In this document: positions 63,379-64,000 of the stretch, piece after piece
Layout: each line of letters starts with the position of its first letter
How positions within the stretch are numbered: the first letter of the stretch is position 1
Source: Streptomyces spiroverticillatus
Lineage (GTDB): Bacteria > Actinomycetota > Actinomycetes > Streptomycetales > Streptomycetaceae
Assembly: GCA_014650415.1 (NCBI GenBank)
Contig: BMUX01000002.1
Location: 186,001 to 250,000 of the forward strand
DNA length: 64,000 bases
Direction: 5' to 3'
The notes under the pieces: model-generated
Database searches by the model: none
Seen by the model: only the letters and a program-made list of their open reading frames with translations
Told to the model about the DNA's origin: nothing
Program-made: the position numbers and the translations under genes

Positions 63379-63780
63379 ATGCGCACGGCCGCTATCGCCA
63401 TCACCCTTGCCGCCACCGCCGTACTGGCGGGCTGCGACAGCGGCACGGACCGGGCCCAACCGCCCGCGACCACCCAGACGTCCGCCTTCCCCCCGCCCTC
63501 CTTCCCGCCGGCCTCCGCGAAGTCGTCCGCGCAGATCTGCGCGGAGATCACCTCCCACTGGGTGCGCGAACGGCTCGCCGGTCGCGGCACCGGCGACTTC
63601 ATGAAGGAGGGCCTCTCCAACGGCACCAACAACATCGTCGTCGCCGTCATGGCCGCCGCCACCGAGGAGCGCAAGCGGGCAGGCGACGCCGCCGCCGAGA
63701 AGCTCATCACCGAACGCACGCAGCACGACTGCGCCGAGCGGTACCGCACCGCGACGCCCACCGGCAACCCCTGGCACTGA
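63379..63780 (+). CDS. Small lipoprotein of unknown function
   Basis: 133 residues. MRTAAIAITLAATAVLAGC is a lipoprotein signal (Cys19), followed by a Thr/Pro/Ala-rich linker and a charged, helical C-terminal domain with two Cys (AQICAEITSH and QHDCAERYRT) that could form a disulfide. I do not recognise the family. The ATG at 63379 is favoured because GGGGAG lies 9 nt upstream; the ATG at 63370 has none at proper distance. Confidence 0.8.
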   Translation: MRTAAIAITLAATAVLAGCDSGTDRAQPPATTQTSAFPPPSFPPASAKSSAQICAEITSHWVRERLAGRGTGDFMKEGLSNGTNNIVVAVMAAATEERKRAGDAAAEKLITERTQHDCAERYRTATPTGNPWH

Positions 63781-63795
63781 GCACACAACCCCGCG

Positions 63796-63831
63796 CCGGA
63801 CAGTGACCGGTTACCGGGGTTCACCGTCCGG
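63796..63831 (+). terminator. Hairpin after the lipoprotein gene
   Basis: CCGGACAGTGACCGG and CCGGGGTTCACCGTCCGG pair with two small internal mismatches around TTA, 16 nt after the stop. Confidence 0.65.
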
Positions 63832-63843
63832 ATGCCGCGAGAA

Positions 63844-63860
63844 TGTTACACAACGTAACA
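63844..63860. promoter_or_regulatory. Palindromic operator candidate
   Basis: TGTTAC-ACAAC-GTAACA, perfect 6-bp arms, in an AT-richer stretch 96 nt before the right-edge gene. Confidence 0.45.
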
Positions 63861-63955
63861 ATGACGAGAAGCGGAATAAGTGCATCCAGCACGCTTCACG
63901 GGGCACCGCGCAGCCCTCTCTGCACAAGTTGTCCGCATAGCGGACTGTCAGCACC

Positions 63956-64000
63956 ATGAATGCCCCAAGCCCCTTAATCATGCTGGGAGTTCTCGGTATT
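63956..64000 (+). CDS. Gene start at right edge (15 codons visible)
   Basis: ATG at 63956 opens MNAPSPLIMLGVLGI, likely the start of a membrane or exported protein. Codon 7 is TTA, a rare leucine codon in Streptomyces that depends on the bldA tRNA. No clear ribosome-binding site (GCGGACTGTCAGCACC precedes). Too short to assign, and the start is uncertain. Confidence 0.4.
   Translation, partial: MNAPSPLIMLGVLGI

Overview
The window reads as chromosomal DNA of a Streptomyces (or very close actinomycete). Base composition is very high in GC, coding frames end codons in G or C, GTG starts are frequent, and several genes look leaderless. Families typical of the genus are present: mycothiol-dependent maleylpyruvate isomerase, SPW_0924-type micropeptide, DUF4184, DUF2293, TAT lipoproteins and secreted S33/S15 peptidases. 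No tRNA, rRNA, CRISPR array, phage or intact insertion sequence was seen. Gene order (uvrA ... terC-TerD-TerD-uvrB ... coaE, PAC2 protein, rpsA ... polA) matches, from memory, the core-chromosome order of Streptomyces coelicolor, with some accessory genes in between.

Layout. 1-4.3 kb: a secreted papain-like protease with a partner cut by the window edge, an HTH regulator, a Rieske lipoprotein and a secreted S33 peptidase. 4.6-7.7 kb: uvrA. 8-12 kb: maleylpyruvate isomerase-like enzyme, metallo-beta-lactamase-fold hydrolase, lipoprotein Ntn hydrolase and an MHS transporter. 12-18.2 kb: a tellurium/metal-stress block (terC, a TerD-FtsK-like fusion, a classic TerD) running into uvrB. 18.5-26.7 kb: glycerophosphodiester phosphodiesterase, ogt, MFS efflux, cupin, GlsB-like protein, formaldehyde dehydrogenase, kinase-like protein, SDR, MerR and DUF2293. 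26.8-34.2 kb: a TerD-nuclease fusion facing a SWIM/SNF2 helicase pair. 34.3-37.7 kb: S33 lipoprotein, then an acyltransferase-AraC operon. 37.9-42.1 kb: sulfonate operon ssuDCAB headed by a Cys-containing leader peptide. 42.2-47.6 kb: coaE, PAC2 protein, amine oxidase and rpsA. 47.7-52.4 kb: methyltransferase, hrpB, DUF3068 and a 45-residue peptide. 52.5-63.8 kb: lytic transglycosylase, DUF4184, polA, FdhF/YdeP oxidoreductase, hotdog thioesterase, S15 peptidase and a small lipoprotein. A further gene starts at the right edge.

How it works together. DNA repair and genome maintenance are strongly represented: uvrA, uvrB, ogt, polA, hrpB, the SNF2/SWIM pair and the TerD-nuclease. Three of these (ogt, uvrB, polA) and, more weakly, the SNF2/SWIM operon carry an upstream element matching the RecA-NDp/PafBC motif TTGTCRGTG-N8-TAnnnT. 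In ogt, uvrB and polA the -10 lies only 6-7 nt from the start codon, so LexA-independent DNA-damage control from leaderless promoters is likely. terC is preceded by what looks like a manganese (yybP-ykoY) riboswitch: GGGGAGTA, a P1 helix, and an anti-Shine-Dalgarno helix that competes with P1. The ssu operon is probably cysteine-controlled by attenuation through its leader peptide.

Most striking for follow-up: the riboswitch-terC-TerD-uvrB block, the TerD-PD-(D/E)XK fusion at 26.8-28.9 kb, the PafBC-type element before SNF2/SWIM, the Cys leader peptide, and a perfect 30-bp inverted repeat between rpsA and a methyltransferase gene. All functions are inferred from sequence reading; no database search was possible.
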